Below the pieces are notes generated by a model. It had not been told where the DNA came from. It ran no database searches and saw only the letters and a list, made by a program, of their open reading frames with translations. A stretch of 64,000 bases of DNA from Pseudomonadota bacterium (lineage in GTDB: Bacteria; Pseudomonadota; Gammaproteobacteria; JAADHS01). The stretch's first letter is position 1. Each line of letters begins with the position of its first letter. Below are positions 36,960 to 45,997 of the stretch, piece after piece. Position numbers and translations under genes: made by a program. The stretch covers positions 1 through 64,000 of the forward strand of contig JAKACW010000021.1 in the NCBI GenBank assembly GCA_021821045.1, in the 5' to 3' direction.

Positions 36960-38195
36960 ATGGCTTTAATCGTTCAAAAGTACGGTGGCACGTCCGTCGG
37001 CGACGTCGACCGCATCGCCAATGTGGCAAGGCGCGTGGCACGCACCAAGGCGGCCGGCAATGACGTCGTCGTGGTCGTCTCGGCAATGAGCGGCGAGACG
37101 AACCGGTTGATTGGGTTGGCGCGGGCGATTGATCCCGATCACGATCCGCGCGAATTGGACATGTTGGTTTCCACCGGCGAGCAAGTGACTATCGCGTTGC
37201 TTGCTATGGCGCTGCACAAGATCGGGGTGCCGGCACGTTCCTACACGGGCGGGCAAGTCCACATCCGCACCGACAACGCGTTCACCAAAGCGCGCATCGT
37301 CGATATCGACGGCGCCAAGATTCGCAAGGATCTGGCAGAGGGGCGAGTGGTGGTGGTCGCGGGGTTCCAGGGTGTGGACGCCGAAGGCAATATCACCACG
37401 TTGGGCCGCGGTGGTTCGGATACCACGGGCGTCGCCTTGGCCGCGGCGTTGAAAGCCGATGAATGCCAGATCTACACCGACGTCGACGGCGTTTACACCA
37501 CCGATCCGCGCGTGGTCCCGCAAGCGCGCCGGCTCGACTCGATCACCTACGAGGAAATGCTTGAACTGGCGAGTCTCGGAGCGAAAGTGCTGCAAATTCG
37601 TTCTGTCGAGTTCGCCAGCAAATACAACGTGCCCCTGCGCGTGCTCTCGTCCTTCGATGAGGGGCAGGGTACTTTGATCAAATCTGAGGATGCATCAACT
37701 ATGGAACAGCCGCTAATTGCCGGTGTGGCATTCAACCGCGATGAAGCGAAGTTAACGATTATGGGTGTGCCGGACCGTCCGGGCATCGCGTTTCAGATTC
37801 TTGGCCCCGTCGCGGACAAGAACATCGAAGTCGATATGATCGTTCAGAACGTCGGCCAAGATGGATCGACCGACTTCACGTTCACTGTTCATCGCAACGA
37901 CTACAAAAAGGCTTTGGCCGTTTTGCAGGAGCTGAAAGCGAAGCTCGGCGCTCGCGAAGTGGCCGGCGACGACAAAATCGTGAAAGTGTCGGTTGTCGGT
38001 GTGGGCATGCGATCTCATGCCGGCGTCGCTAGCAAAATGTTCAAAGCGCTCTCCGATGAAGGCGTTAATATTCGGATGATTTCAACGTCGGAAATTAAGA
38101 TTTCCGTTGTGGTCGACGAAAAATATCTTGAATTGGCGGTGCGGGCCCTCCATACCGCGTTCGGTCTGGATGCGCCACCGCCGCAGCAACAGTAG
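36960..38195 (+). CDS. lysC: Aspartate kinase (class with alpha/beta forms)
   Basis: 411 residues. The kinase part begins ALIVQKYGGTSVGDVDRIANVA and contains GRGGSDTTGVALAAAL; the C-terminal part from about residue 248 holds two ACT domains (VPDRPGIAFQILGPV and VVGVGMRSHAGVASKMFKAL). It phosphorylates aspartate for lysine, threonine and methionine synthesis, with feedback through the ACT domains. An in-frame ATG at 37701 with GAGG upstream probably yields the separate beta subunit. Terminator at 38211. Confidence 0.97.
   Translation: MALIVQKYGGTSVGDVDRIANVARRVARTKAAGNDVVVVVSAMSGETNRLIGLARAIDPDHDPRELDMLVSTGEQVTIALLAMALHKIGVPARSYTGGQVHIRTDNAFTKARIVDIDGAKIRKDLAEGRVVVVAGFQGVDAEGNITTLGRGGSDTTGVALAAALKADECQIYTDVDGVYTTDPRVVPQARRLDSITYEEMLELASLGAKVLQIRSVEFASKYNVPLRVLSSFDEGQGTLIKSEDASTMEQPLIAGVAFNRDEAKLTIMGVPDRPGIAFQILGPVADKNIEVDMIVQNVGQDGSTDFTFTVHRNDYKKALAVLQELKAKLGAREVAGDDKIVKVSVVGVGMRSHAGVASKMFKALSDEGVNIRMISTSEIKISVVVDEKYLELAVRALHTAFGLDAPPPQQQ
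37686..37703 (+). promoter_or_regulatory. Internal ribosome binding site and start for lysC beta subunit
   Basis: GAGGA (37686-37690) precedes the in-frame ATG at 37701; the product would begin MEQPLIAGVAFNRDEAKLT, about 164 residues with both ACT domains. This is the point where the beta subunit starts in aspartokinases of the alpha2-beta2 class. Spacing of about 11 bases is longer than ideal. Confidence 0.55.
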
Positions 38196-38210
38196 CATTG
38201 TGCGGACTAG

Positions 38211-38240
38211 AAAAGGCCCTGCGGGGTCTTTTCTTTTTGT
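38211..38240 (+). terminator. Factor-independent terminator after lysC
   Basis: AAAAGGCCC and GGGGTCTTTT form a stem with one wobble pair, loop TGC, followed by CTTTTTG. Confidence 0.75.
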
Positions 38241-38440
38241 GATCGAGCGTCTAAACGACCAGAAAAACAGCCGCTTGCGCCCAAAATTAGGACCTCATAA
38301 ATACCTCTTCTATGTCACGCATTTCGAGCTGAAAACGGCTACAGTTTCGCCTTGCAGGGCCGATAGTCAAATGGACAAGAGGAACACTGTCCCGGCACTA
38401 CGGCGAGATAGTGGCTGATGCACCCTAAGGGAGACCGGTT

Positions 38441-38635
38441 ATGCTCATTTTGACGCGGCGCGTGGGCGAGACGCTGATTATAGGAGACGACGTCACCGTT
38501 ACTGTGCTTGGTGTAAAGGGGAACCAAGTGCGTATCGGCGTCAATGCTCCAAAAGAAGTCTCTGTTCACCGCGAAGAGATCTACGAACGCATACAAAAGG
38601 AAAAGGAACAAAATAAAGAGAAGGAAACGACCTAG
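38441..38635 (+). CDS. csrA: Carbon storage regulator CsrA
   Basis: 64 residues. [51 protein letters not shown] is the canonical CsrA core, with the RNA-binding residues at the N terminus (LTRR) and around VHREEIY. It dimerises and binds GGA-containing leaders to alter translation and stability, controlling biofilm, motility and carbon flow. Its own leader ends AAGGGAGA, so self-binding at the Shine-Dalgarno is possible. Two tRNA genes follow, as in Pseudomonas. Confidence 0.98.
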   Translation: MLILTRRVGETLIIGDDVTVTVLGVKGNQVRIGVNAPKEVSVHREEIYERIQKEKEQNKEKETT

Positions 38636-38770
38636 ATTTGTTCAGCTCGTTTCACACGTACCAATCCTTCCTGACTTAGTAGTTTCATTCCTATCTAATC
38701 CGATATCGTTTTTTGTTTGGTATCCGCGCGTGAAGCGAGGCTGGGCGGGTATTTTCTGCAATTCAATACA

Positions 38771-38865
38771 TGGCGGAGAGAGAGGGATTCGAACCCTCGA
38801 TACAGGTTTTAGCCCGTATACTCCCTTAGCAGGGGAGCGCCTTCGACCGACTCGGCCATCTCTCC
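38771..38865 (-). tRNA. tRNA-Ser (anticodon GCT)
   Basis: On the minus strand GGAGAGATGGCCGAGTCGG starts the gene and TTCGAATCCCTC forms the T arm. The acceptor GGAGAGA pairs with TCTCTCC, followed by G and encoded CCA (38771-38773). The anticodon loop CTGCTAA gives GCT (38828-38830). The long variable arm is that of tRNA-Ser. Confidence 0.97.
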
Positions 38866-39103
38866 GTGTGACAAGGTGCGGACGATGAAGAGGGCACATG
38901 ATAAACAATTTTGTGGCGTGGAGGAACCGAAAAAACGGTTCGCCGGTCGAATCGGGCGCTCGCATGCCGATCACGACGAAGCAACGCGCTCCATTTTGGT
39001 AAGTGAGCGGGAATTTAGGAAAATTCGCGCTAATGGCTTGCGATCTGCGGGTAGTTTTGTCACAATTCTCCCCCTTCGAAACGGCTCAAGCAGCAACATC
39101 AAC

Positions 39104-39180
39104 GCGCCCGTAGCTCAGTTGGATAGAGTACCAGGCTACGAACTTGGTGGTCGGGAGTTCGAATCTCTCCGGGCGCGCCA
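39104..39180 (+). tRNA. tRNA-Arg (anticodon ACG)
   Basis: GCGCCCG acceptor pairs with CGGGCGC, then G and encoded CCA at 39178-39180. D arm TAGCTCAGTTGGATAGAG, anticodon loop CTACGAA giving ACG, T arm GAGTTCGAATCTC. ACG is read as ICG after tRNA adenosine deamination. Opposite strand to tRNA-Ser. Confidence 0.97.
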
Positions 39181-39201
39181 TTAACTTCCTTTACAACCAA
39201 T

Positions 39202-39231
39202 CGGTTAGCGGAGTGTTGGCTAACCGTTTTT
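39202..39231 (+). terminator. Terminator after tRNA-Arg
   Basis: Perfect 8-base stem CGGTTAGC / GCTAACCG with a 9-base loop, followed directly by TTTTT. It lies 22 bases after the tRNA end. Confidence 0.85.
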
Positions 39232-39456
39232 CAACTTCAACAGCGTCAGTGCGTGACTTTTGCGGGAGTCGGTCTCGCAGACCTTGTTCGCCGCATCGAT
39301 CAGGTTGCCCAACTCACGATGGGCGTGTAACCGAATGACATTCCGAGCAGCATCGATATCGGAACGCTTGCGGCCAGCGAAGGCATTGGATTTGCTGCGC
39401 TGGCGAGGGGCTACGACTACGGCAAATTGCCAGATCGACCACGCCGTCAGTAGCAT
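39220..39456 (-). CDS. Possible small gene or gene remnant, 78 residues
   Basis: The frame ends NLIDAANKVCETDSRKSHALTLLKLKNG, which has the composition of a real helical protein C terminus, and it covers most of the 302 bases (39181-39482) between tRNA-Arg and the nucleotidyltransferase. I recognise no family. The first half (MLLTAWSIWQFAVVVAPRQRSKSN) looks less convincing and no good Shine-Dalgarno is seen, so this may be the tail of a decayed gene or chance. Its stop overlaps the tRNA-Arg terminator hairpin. Confidence 0.25.
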   Translation of the reverse strand: MLLTAWSIWQFAVVVAPRQRSKSNAFAGRKRSDIDAARNVIRLHAHRELGNLIDAANKVCETDSRKSHALTLLKLKNG

Positions 39457-39482
39457 ATGTGCAGGAGTTGGAGGGAGTTCAT

Positions 39483-40238
39483 TTGAGCAACGTAGATGCG
39501 ATCGGCATCATCCCCGCCGCCGGGCGCGCGACGCGACTGGGACCGCTGCCGTGCAGCAAGGAGATTCTTCCCGTTGGCGTGCGTAAAGGACAGCCGTCGG
39601 TTCGCGTCGCGATTTCCTCTTGTCTCGAAAACATGCGCGCCTCGGGGATCAAACAGGCGGTTGTCGGGATTACTTCGAACAAGCAGGACGTGGCGACGTA
39701 TCTGGGCGAGGGTGAAATGTTCGGCATGGGCATCTCATGCCACGTGATCGAGCCAACCCAAAGTGCGCCAGAGACCGTGGCGGCGATTCTGCCATTTGCC
39801 AAGGCCAACCCTTGCGCATTGGCCTTTCCGGACATTTTGTTCGATGCGCCGCACGCCTACCGCGATCTATTGGCGACGCTGGCAACGCGGCAGGCGGATG
39901 TGGTGTTGGGATTGTTTCCCGCCGATCGACCGCACATCTGCGACATGGTGGCCGTCGTGCCGGATGGGACCCTGGAGGACATCGACATCAAACCGCAGAA
40001 AACGAACTTAACTCACACCTGGGGCATCGCGGTTTGGAATGCGGCGTTTAGTAGATTTTTGCTGGACGCGGTGCGGCAACCGCATCAAGGCGCGCGCGAG
40101 CGGTATATGGGCGACGTGGTGATGGCGGCCAAGCGTGCAGGAATGCGCGTGCTGGCCCACAAGGTTTGCGCTGAGCCCTATATCGACGTGGGCACGCCGG
40201 AGGGGTTGAGAGCGGCGTGGCGCGCGAGTCTTACTTGA
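39483..40238 (+). CDS. Sugar nucleotidyltransferase-like protein
   Basis: 251 residues from TTG 39483, which has GGAGGGAG at the right distance; a GTG at 39459 lies upstream of that site. The nucleotidyltransferase signature is IIPAAGRATRLGPLPCSKEILPVG, with FPDILFDAP as the metal-binding Asp region and PYIDVGTPEGLRAAW at the end. It is shorter than RmlA or GalU, so the nucleotide sugar is unclear. It converges on prsR with an 8-base overlap. The polysaccharide context suggests precursor supply. Confidence 0.85.
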   Translation: MSNVDAIGIIPAAGRATRLGPLPCSKEILPVGVRKGQPSVRVAISSCLENMRASGIKQAVVGITSNKQDVATYLGEGEMFGMGISCHVIEPTQSAPETVAAILPFAKANPCALAFPDILFDAPHAYRDLLATLATRQADVVLGLFPADRPHICDMVAVVPDGTLEDIDIKPQKTNLTHTWGIAVWNAAFSRFLLDAVRQPHQGARERYMGDVVMAAKRAGMRVLAHKVCAEPYIDVGTPEGLRAAWRASLT

Positions 40239-41589
40239 TGCCGTGTCGATTCATCAGGTCGTACAGCGTCGGCCGGCTGATGCCCAGGACTTCCGCGGCG
40301 CGGGAGATGTTTCCGTCATAGAGTCCGATCGCGCGTTGAATGGCGGCCTTTTCGGCTTCGTCGCGCACTTGGCGCAGATTCAATGGCCGGGGTTCTTCGC
40401 CGGCTGCCGTCAGTTCCAGGTCTTCCGCTGAGATCAATGCGCCGTCGGCCATGATAGCCGCCCGTTTCACGCGATTTTCCAGTTCGCGCACGTTGCCCGG
40501 CCAGGTGTACATTTCGATGGCGTGAACCGCTTCCTGATTGAAACCCCTGACCGACGTCTTGCTGCCTTTTTCCGCAAGGTAGCTCTCGAGGATGGCGCGG
40601 GCGATGAGAACGCTGTCGCCCTCGCGCTCACGCAGCGGGGGAATGCGAATGGTGATCTCGCTGATGCGATAGAATAAGTCTTCGCGGAATTTGCCTTCAG
40701 CGATTTGTTCCGATAGTTTCTGGTGCGTCGCGCACACTACGCGAACGTCGACGGGGATCTCGCCGCGACCGCCAACCCGCTCGATGACGCGTTCTTGGAG
40801 AAAACGCAGCAGCTTGGCCTGCAAGGCTTGGGGGAGATCGCCGATTTCATCTAGAAAGAGCGTGCCGCCGTCGGCGTATTCGATTTTCCCAATTGTTTGC
40901 TTGGTCGCACCGGTAAAGGCGCCTTTCTCATAACCAAACAATTCACTCTCGAGAAGGTTCTCCGGGATCGCTGCGCAGTTGATCGCCACGAAGCGCTTCT
41001 TCGCCCGCGGGCTTAAGTCGTGCAAGGCGCGCGCCAGAAGTTCTTTGCCGGTGCCGCTCTCGCCCAATAGCAGTGTCGTCACGTCCGTCGGTGCGACCTT
41101 TTCGATGGTGCGGCAGACTTTGACCATTTGCGGACTGGACGCCACGATTCCGTTGAGCGGCGACTGGCCCTTGTTCTGGCTCAGCTTGCGATTCTCCATT
41201 TCAAGCTGAGACACATGAAGCGCGCGCTTGACGATCAGCGACAGAATTTCCGAGTCGATAGGTTTTTGGTAGAAGTCGTAGGCGCCGAGCGCAATGGCCT
41301 TGACCGCGTTGGCGCGATCCTCGTTACCCGTTACAACAACCACTTTGGTGTCCGGCGCGATAGAGAGCACTTGCTCGAGTGTAGCCAGGCCTTCCGAGGC
41401 GCCATCGGCATCTGGTGGCAAACCCAAATCCAATGTCATGACCGGCGGTTCGTGGCGCCTGATGAGTGCCAGCGCGTCCTCGCGATTGTTGGCCATGACG
41501 ACATCGAAGCCCTCGAAGCTCCATTTCAACTGTTTTTGCAGACCGGGATCGTCTTCGACGACCAGCAATTTGATCTTTTCCGTGCTCAC
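40231..41589 (-). CDS. prsR: PrsR, sigma-54-dependent response regulator of PEP-CTERM/exosortase type
   Basis: 452 residues: receiver domain (KLLVVEDDPGLQKQLKW, phospho-acceptor Asp in VMTLDLGLPP), AAA+ domain with LLGESGTGKELLARALH, the sigma-54 contact motif ELFGYEKGAFTGATKQ and GGTLFLDEIGDLP, then a Fis-type HTH (ISRAAEVLGISRPTLYDLMNRHGIK). It fits the PrsR family that accompanies exosortase/PEP-CTERM loci and drives RpoN promoters. It follows prsK by 32 bases. Three sigma-54 promoters in this window (29476, 59157, 59806) are natural candidate targets. Confidence 0.92.
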   Translation of the reverse strand: MSTEKIKLLVVEDDPGLQKQLKWSFEGFDVVMANNREDALALIRRHEPPVMTLDLGLPPDADGASEGLATLEQVLSIAPDTKVVVVTGNEDRANAVKAIALGAYDFYQKPIDSEILSLIVKRALHVSQLEMENRKLSQNKGQSPLNGIVASSPQMVKVCRTIEKVAPTDVTTLLLGESGTGKELLARALHDLSPRAKKRFVAINCAAIPENLLESELFGYEKGAFTGATKQTIGKIEYADGGTLFLDEIGDLPQALQAKLLRFLQERVIERVGGRGEIPVDVRVVCATHQKLSEQIAEGKFREDLFYRISEITIRIPPLREREGDSVLIARAILESYLAEKGSKTSVRGFNQEAVHAIEMYTWPGNVRELENRVKRAAIMADGALISAEDLELTAAGEEPRPLNLRQVRDEAEKAAIQRAIGLYDGNISRAAEVLGISRPTLYDLMNRHGIK

Positions 41590-41621
41590 GGGATCACCTC
41601 GAGAAGCATTCTCTATACCAA

Positions 41622-43754
41622 TCAGTTATCGGCTGTCTCAACCATCTCTCGAGAAACGGCGGGCTTCCCTCTGTCTTCGGCTTCGCCGGGTACGGAGAGT
41701 GGAATATGAATCGTGAATGTCGATCCTTTGCCGGGTTCGCTGACGACCTGAATGGCGCCGCGCAATTCGTTAATGTACTCGCGGCTTTCGTATGCGCCGA
41801 TGCCCATGCCGCCTTGACCCTTGGTGGAATCGAAGGGGCGAAACAGGCGGTCACGAATAAAGTTCGCGTCCATGCCGCAGCCGTTGTCGGCGATCTCGAC
41901 GACGGCATTGTTGCCGTCGCGGCGGGCTTTCACTTTGACCCAGCCGTCCCCGGGGGTGGCATCTTGGGCGTTTTGTACCAGATGTTCCATCACTGAGCTG
42001 AGCCGATCCGCGTCGGCGACAACCATGAGTTCGGATGCTTCCATGGCAAGAGTCGGCCTGGGCTCCCAGTCGGCACGGTGGTTGATGACTTCGCGAAGGA
42101 TGTTGGCGAGATTGACTAAATTGGGTTTGTTCTCGGTGACGTTGCCCTTGCGCAGTTGGGCCAGCAAGCGATTCATTTTTGCGACGCAGTTTTCGACAGT
42201 CGAGATCGCGTCTTCCATGAACTCGGGATTGTGTTTATGTTTGGCGGCGTTGTTGGCGACCAGAGAAAGCTGCGCGACAAGGTTCTTCAAATCATGGATG
42301 ACGAACGCGGAGAGGCGGCTGAATGCCTGGAACTCACGCGCCTCGACCAGTGCTTGCACCGCCATAAGCTGGGCCAAGTGGGTTGCCGCTTGTCGCCCGG
42401 CGGTTTTCAACAGGTCGTGGTCTTCCCAATTTATCTCATGTTCGATTTGTGGCTTGCATACCACGACGAAACCCAGCAGTTCCACGTCTTGCATGAGCGG
42501 CACGACAAGCCACGCATCTCTCATTTCATTCAACCAGGGCGGGAGGACGAGTTCTTGGTATAGATCGGGGTCGTCGCGGTATTCGCGGAGATTGATGATC
42601 CACTGCCAGCTCCGCAGAAACTGCACCAGTGAGCTGGTGGACGATTCCCGTGTCACGGCGCTGGGCGAGACATTAATGTGGGCGACTTGGTCGAAGTTGG
42701 TGGATTCCGAGCGCAGCCACAGTGTGCCGCCCTCGCTATTAACGATTTGACTCAGTGCCTGAATCACGGTTTCCAGCAAATGAGCGCCGGGGCCGCCGCG
42801 GGAAAGCGTGCGAATAAAGCGCAGCCATTCGTCACGGTAGTCGTATTTGTAGTTGAAAAAGTGTTTGTTGAAGAAAACCTTCAATTGGGCGCGCCGCCGT
42901 TCCGACGCGTAGATGATGCTCAAGGCGACGAACGCGGCGAGAAGCAACCCCGACTGCAACCAAGCGGTGCCTTCCACGCCTTGTTTTCCGAAGTAGTAGG
43001 CGCCGATGGCAACGAGGGAAACATAGCTTCCTGCGGCGAGCATGACGACAAAGTGGAACGCTGCGTTGTGCGAGATGTGAATGCGCCGTGACCAGGGATT
43101 CTTGCTGGCGACCGTCAACAGCCCGATTCCCGCAACGACGACGCCGACTGCGCGCAGCTCTTCGGTAGGGCCGGTGATATTCGCCAGGGCTAACCCATGA
43201 TGCAGAAAATCGATCGCCGGGATCGGCAGCAGGCTCAAGGCGAGATATTTAAACGCATGGTCGCCAGCATCGTTGGTGTAGCGGTGCAGCCGAATCAACA
43301 GCAACATGCAAGCGCAGGCGATGAGTGTGAAGCCAATATGGGCCAACGGCATAGAGAATAGGGCCGAGGCGGCGTTTGCATTGGAAGTGGGCGCCGCGAC
43401 GTTGGATGCGAAATACAGCAGTACGCCGCTCGTTCCAACGGCGATGGCCGCGCGAACGGCTCCGCGCGCCCGCGGTGTTTTCTCTAGGGGGTGGGCCAGC
43501 AAATGGAGCAGGAACCCAAGCCAGACGATATTGCGCAGCGTTTCCAGGAAGCCGAGAAACCCGTGGGTATTGGCGTTCTCGATATGATGCGTCGCGAAGT
43601 AGGTGCCGGTGCCCGTCCAAAGCAATGTCGCCACCAGAGCGGTGACCAACAAAAAGACGTCGAGTTGACCGCGCCAGTGGATTAGCTTCTGGGCGCTGGC
43701 GAGACCGACCGCGATGGCGCCGGCGCTCCAGACCGCAATGCCGACATCAATCAT
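41622..43754 (-). CDS. prsK: PrsK, membrane sensor histidine kinase of PEP-CTERM/exosortase type
   Basis: 710 residues from ATG 43754 (MIDVGIAVWSAGAIAVGLASAQ); a start at 43865 adds a charged tail and looks unlikely. About eight transmembrane helices fill residues 1-290, then a GAF-like domain, then the kinase core: FSRLSAFVIHDLKNLVAQLSLVANNAAKH with the phosphorylated His, and ATPase boxes around MEHLVQNAQDATPGDG, IADNGCGMD and KGQGGMGIGAYESREYI. This is the PrsK layout. It presumably phosphorylates PrsR, encoded next. The signal is unknown. Confidence 0.9.
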   Translation of the reverse strand: MIDVGIAVWSAGAIAVGLASAQKLIHWRGQLDVFLLVTALVATLLWTGTGTYFATHHIENANTHGFLGFLETLRNIVWLGFLLHLLAHPLEKTPRARGAVRAAIAVGTSGVLLYFASNVAAPTSNANAASALFSMPLAHIGFTLIACACMLLLIRLHRYTNDAGDHAFKYLALSLLPIPAIDFLHHGLALANITGPTEELRAVGVVVAGIGLLTVASKNPWSRRIHISHNAAFHFVVMLAAGSYVSLVAIGAYYFGKQGVEGTAWLQSGLLLAAFVALSIIYASERRRAQLKVFFNKHFFNYKYDYRDEWLRFIRTLSRGGPGAHLLETVIQALSQIVNSEGGTLWLRSESTNFDQVAHINVSPSAVTRESSTSSLVQFLRSWQWIINLREYRDDPDLYQELVLPPWLNEMRDAWLVVPLMQDVELLGFVVVCKPQIEHEINWEDHDLLKTAGRQAATHLAQLMAVQALVEAREFQAFSRLSAFVIHDLKNLVAQLSLVANNAAKHKHNPEFMEDAISTVENCVAKMNRLLAQLRKGNVTENKPNLVNLANILREVINHRADWEPRPTLAMEASELMVVADADRLSSVMEHLVQNAQDATPGDGWVKVKARRDGNNAVVEIADNGCGMDANFIRDRLFRPFDSTKGQGGMGIGAYESREYINELRGAIQVVSEPGKGSTFTIHIPLSVPGEAEDRGKPAVSREMVETADN

Positions 43755-44097
43755 GCGGGGCGACCTGCGCACCCGGCTGGCTGAGAACTTGCGCTGTGCG
43801 CGATCCTCATCCTTGAAGCGTAATTCAGCGCCATGATGGTGAGACGACTCCTTGGCCGGTACCATAGAGTGCCCCCGAGGCCGTGCCGAGGGCTGGTAAC
43901 TAACTAGCGGAAAACTCGAGACAAATATCGGTTGTTTTGGGGGGGATCTTTAACGCCAGTTTGGGCGCGGGTATTAAACCAATGCAGTGCGCGGGGCTGG
44001 TCAAGTTAATTGGCTGCGAACCGACAATTTTTCAATGTGTTGGGTGTTTGGCGTACAATAGGCGCCCTTGCGATGGCCAGTGCCGTAGGTATTCACG

Positions 44098-45051
44098 ATG
44101 ACCAATAACCTTTCTCTGACTAAAGAATCAAGCATTTTTGTTGCGGGACATCGCGGTCTCGTGGGATCCGCGCTGGTGCGTCGTCTGTCCGACGGCGGGT
44201 ATCGGAACATCGTTACGAAAACCCATAGCGAGGTGAATCTCGAGGACCAATCGGCAACGAGCGCCTTTTTCAAGAATAACCGTATCGACTGTGTATTTCT
44301 GGCGGCCGCCAAGGTTGGCGGAATCTACGCCAACAATACCTATCCAGCGGATTTTATATTTCGGAACCTGATGATCCAGAACAACGTGATCCACGCAGCC
44401 TACAGTTCCGGCGTAAAGCGGCTGGTGTTTTTGGGCTCAAGTTGCATTTATCCGCGCGACTGCCCGCAACCGATCAAGGAGGAGTACCTGCTGACCGGCG
44501 TGTTGGAAAAGACCAATGAGCCCTACGCCATTGCAAAAATCGCGGGGATCAAAATGTGCGAGGCCTACAATCGACAATATGGCACGCAATACGTGAGTGC
44601 CATGCCGACGAATCTTTACGGTCCCAACGATAATTTCGATCTGCAAAACAGCCACGTGTTGCCGGCGCTGATTCGTAAGGCCCATGAAGCCAAGCAACGT
44701 GGCGACAAGGAGCTTGTCGTTTGGGGCACGGGTGCCCCCCGTCGAGAGTTTCTCTACGTCGATGACATGGCCGATGCGTGCGTGTTTTTGGCGGAGAAGG
44801 GCATAAGTGATGGTTTGTACAACGTTGGGGTGGGTGAGGATGTAACCATAGCGGAGCTGGCGAGGCTCGTTTGCGAAGTGGTCGGTTTTTCTGGCGAGCT
44901 TCAATTTGATACGAGCAAGCCGGATGGGACACCGCGCAAGCTGTTGGACGTCTCAAGAATGGCGTCGTTGGGGTGGAAGGCTAAGACCGGACTCCGTGAA
45001 GGGATTCGGCGGTCTTATGAGTGGTATTTGGCTAATCCCTGTAAGAACTGA
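44098..45051 (+). CDS. fcl: GDP-L-fucose synthase
   Basis: 317 residues of the extended SDR fold. [18 protein letters not shown] is the NADP site, [21 protein letters not shown] and [23 protein letters not shown] match the family, and [21 protein letters not shown] carries the Tyr-x3-Lys dyad. It epimerises and reduces GDP-4-keto-6-deoxymannose to GDP-L-fucose. GDP-mannose dehydratase (gmd) is not in the window, so the substrate must come from elsewhere. Preceded by a 232- to 343-base gap from prsK. Confidence 0.93.
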   Translation: MTNNLSLTKESSIFVAGHRGLVGSALVRRLSDGGYRNIVTKTHSEVNLEDQSATSAFFKNNRIDCVFLAAAKVGGIYANNTYPADFIFRNLMIQNNVIHAAYSSGVKRLVFLGSSCIYPRDCPQPIKEEYLLTGVLEKTNEPYAIAKIAGIKMCEAYNRQYGTQYVSAMPTNLYGPNDNFDLQNSHVLPALIRKAHEAKQRGDKELVVWGTGAPRREFLYVDDMADACVFLAEKGISDGLYNVGVGEDVTIAELARLVCEVVGFSGELQFDTSKPDGTPRKLLDVSRMASLGWKAKTGLREGIRRSYEWYLANPCKN

Positions 45052-45211
45052 TCGAAACAACTCGGCACAACATGCCTACCTAAAGTAAACAGCCCTCGAG
45101 TCGAATTGTACGTATTGAATACAAACGACAAATCGTAATATTTGATTCGCCAGTCTGCCCATGAGGTCGGCTGCGTTGGATGGGCGTTCAACAAAGAAGA
45201 GGATTGAGGAC

Positions 45212-45979
45212 GTGAAAGCGGTCATCTTGGCGGGTGGGCTCGGTACCCGTATTAGCGAGGAGACGCAAGTCAAGCCCAAGCCAATGGTCGAGATCGGCGG
45301 CAAGCCCATTCTCTGGCACATTATGAAAATCTACGCCGCGCACGGCATCAATGAGTTCATCATTTGCTGCGGCTACAAGGGCTACGTCATCAAAGAGTAC
45401 TTCGCTAATTACTTCTTGCACGAATCTGATGTGACCTTTGATATGAAGCATAACCGCATGGAAGTGCATCAGAGCGCATCGGAGCCATGGCGGGTGACGT
45501 TAGTGGACACCGGCATGAACAGCGGTACAGGCGGACGGCTGCGGCGCATTCGCAGTTTTCTTGGCGACGAGGATTTTTGCTTTACCTACGGCGACGGCGT
45601 CACGAACCTTGATATCAACGCGGTGATCAATTTTCATCGCGCGGCGGGAACGATGGTTACGCTCACAACCGTTCAGCCGCCACACCGGTTCGGGGCGCTT
45701 CAGTTCGATGGTGACCGGGTTGCGAGTTTCATCGAAAAGCCGGTCGAGGGTGGTTGGATCAACGGCGGTTTCTGGGTTATGTCGCCCAAAGTCATCGACT
45801 ACATCGAGGACGATGCCACTATGCTCGAGCAGGCACCCATGATGCGGTTGGTCAAGCAAGGGCAGGTTTCCGCTTATCGGCACACGGGCTTCTGGTACGC
45901 CATGGATACGCTCCGTGACAAGAACCATCTCGAGGATCTATGGAAGTCCGGCAAAGCCGACTGGCAGATCTGGTCCTAA
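45212..45979 (+). CDS. rfbF: Glucose-1-phosphate cytidylyltransferase
   Basis: 255 residues from GTG 45212, preceded by [60 protein letters not shown] is the diagnostic start of RfbF, and [16 protein letters not shown] and the [18 protein letters not shown] block follow. It makes CDP-glucose from CTP and glucose 1-phosphate, the first step of CDP-linked dideoxy and branched sugars. rfbG follows by 18 bases. Confidence 0.96.
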   Translation: MKAVILAGGLGTRISEETQVKPKPMVEIGGKPILWHIMKIYAAHGINEFIICCGYKGYVIKEYFANYFLHESDVTFDMKHNRMEVHQSASEPWRVTLVDTGMNSGTGGRLRRIRSFLGDEDFCFTYGDGVTNLDINAVINFHRAAGTMVTLTTVQPPHRFGALQFDGDRVASFIEKPVEGGWINGGFWVMSPKVIDYIEDDATMLEQAPMMRLVKQGQVSAYRHTGFWYAMDTLRDKNHLEDLWKSGKADWQIWS

Positions 45980-45997
45980 TAGCGGATTAAGTGCGAA

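Noticed and set aside
38876-39184. 102-codon plus-strand frame across tRNA-Arg
   Set aside because: Its C-terminal part (VAQLDRVPGYELGGREFESL) is simply the tRNA-Arg sequence translated, a well-known false ORF.
44048-44066. TGGCGTACAATAGGC before fcl as a sigma-54 promoter
   Set aside because: GG-N10-GC spacing holds but the -24 lacks CACG and the -12 is AGGC, too weak against the three good sites.
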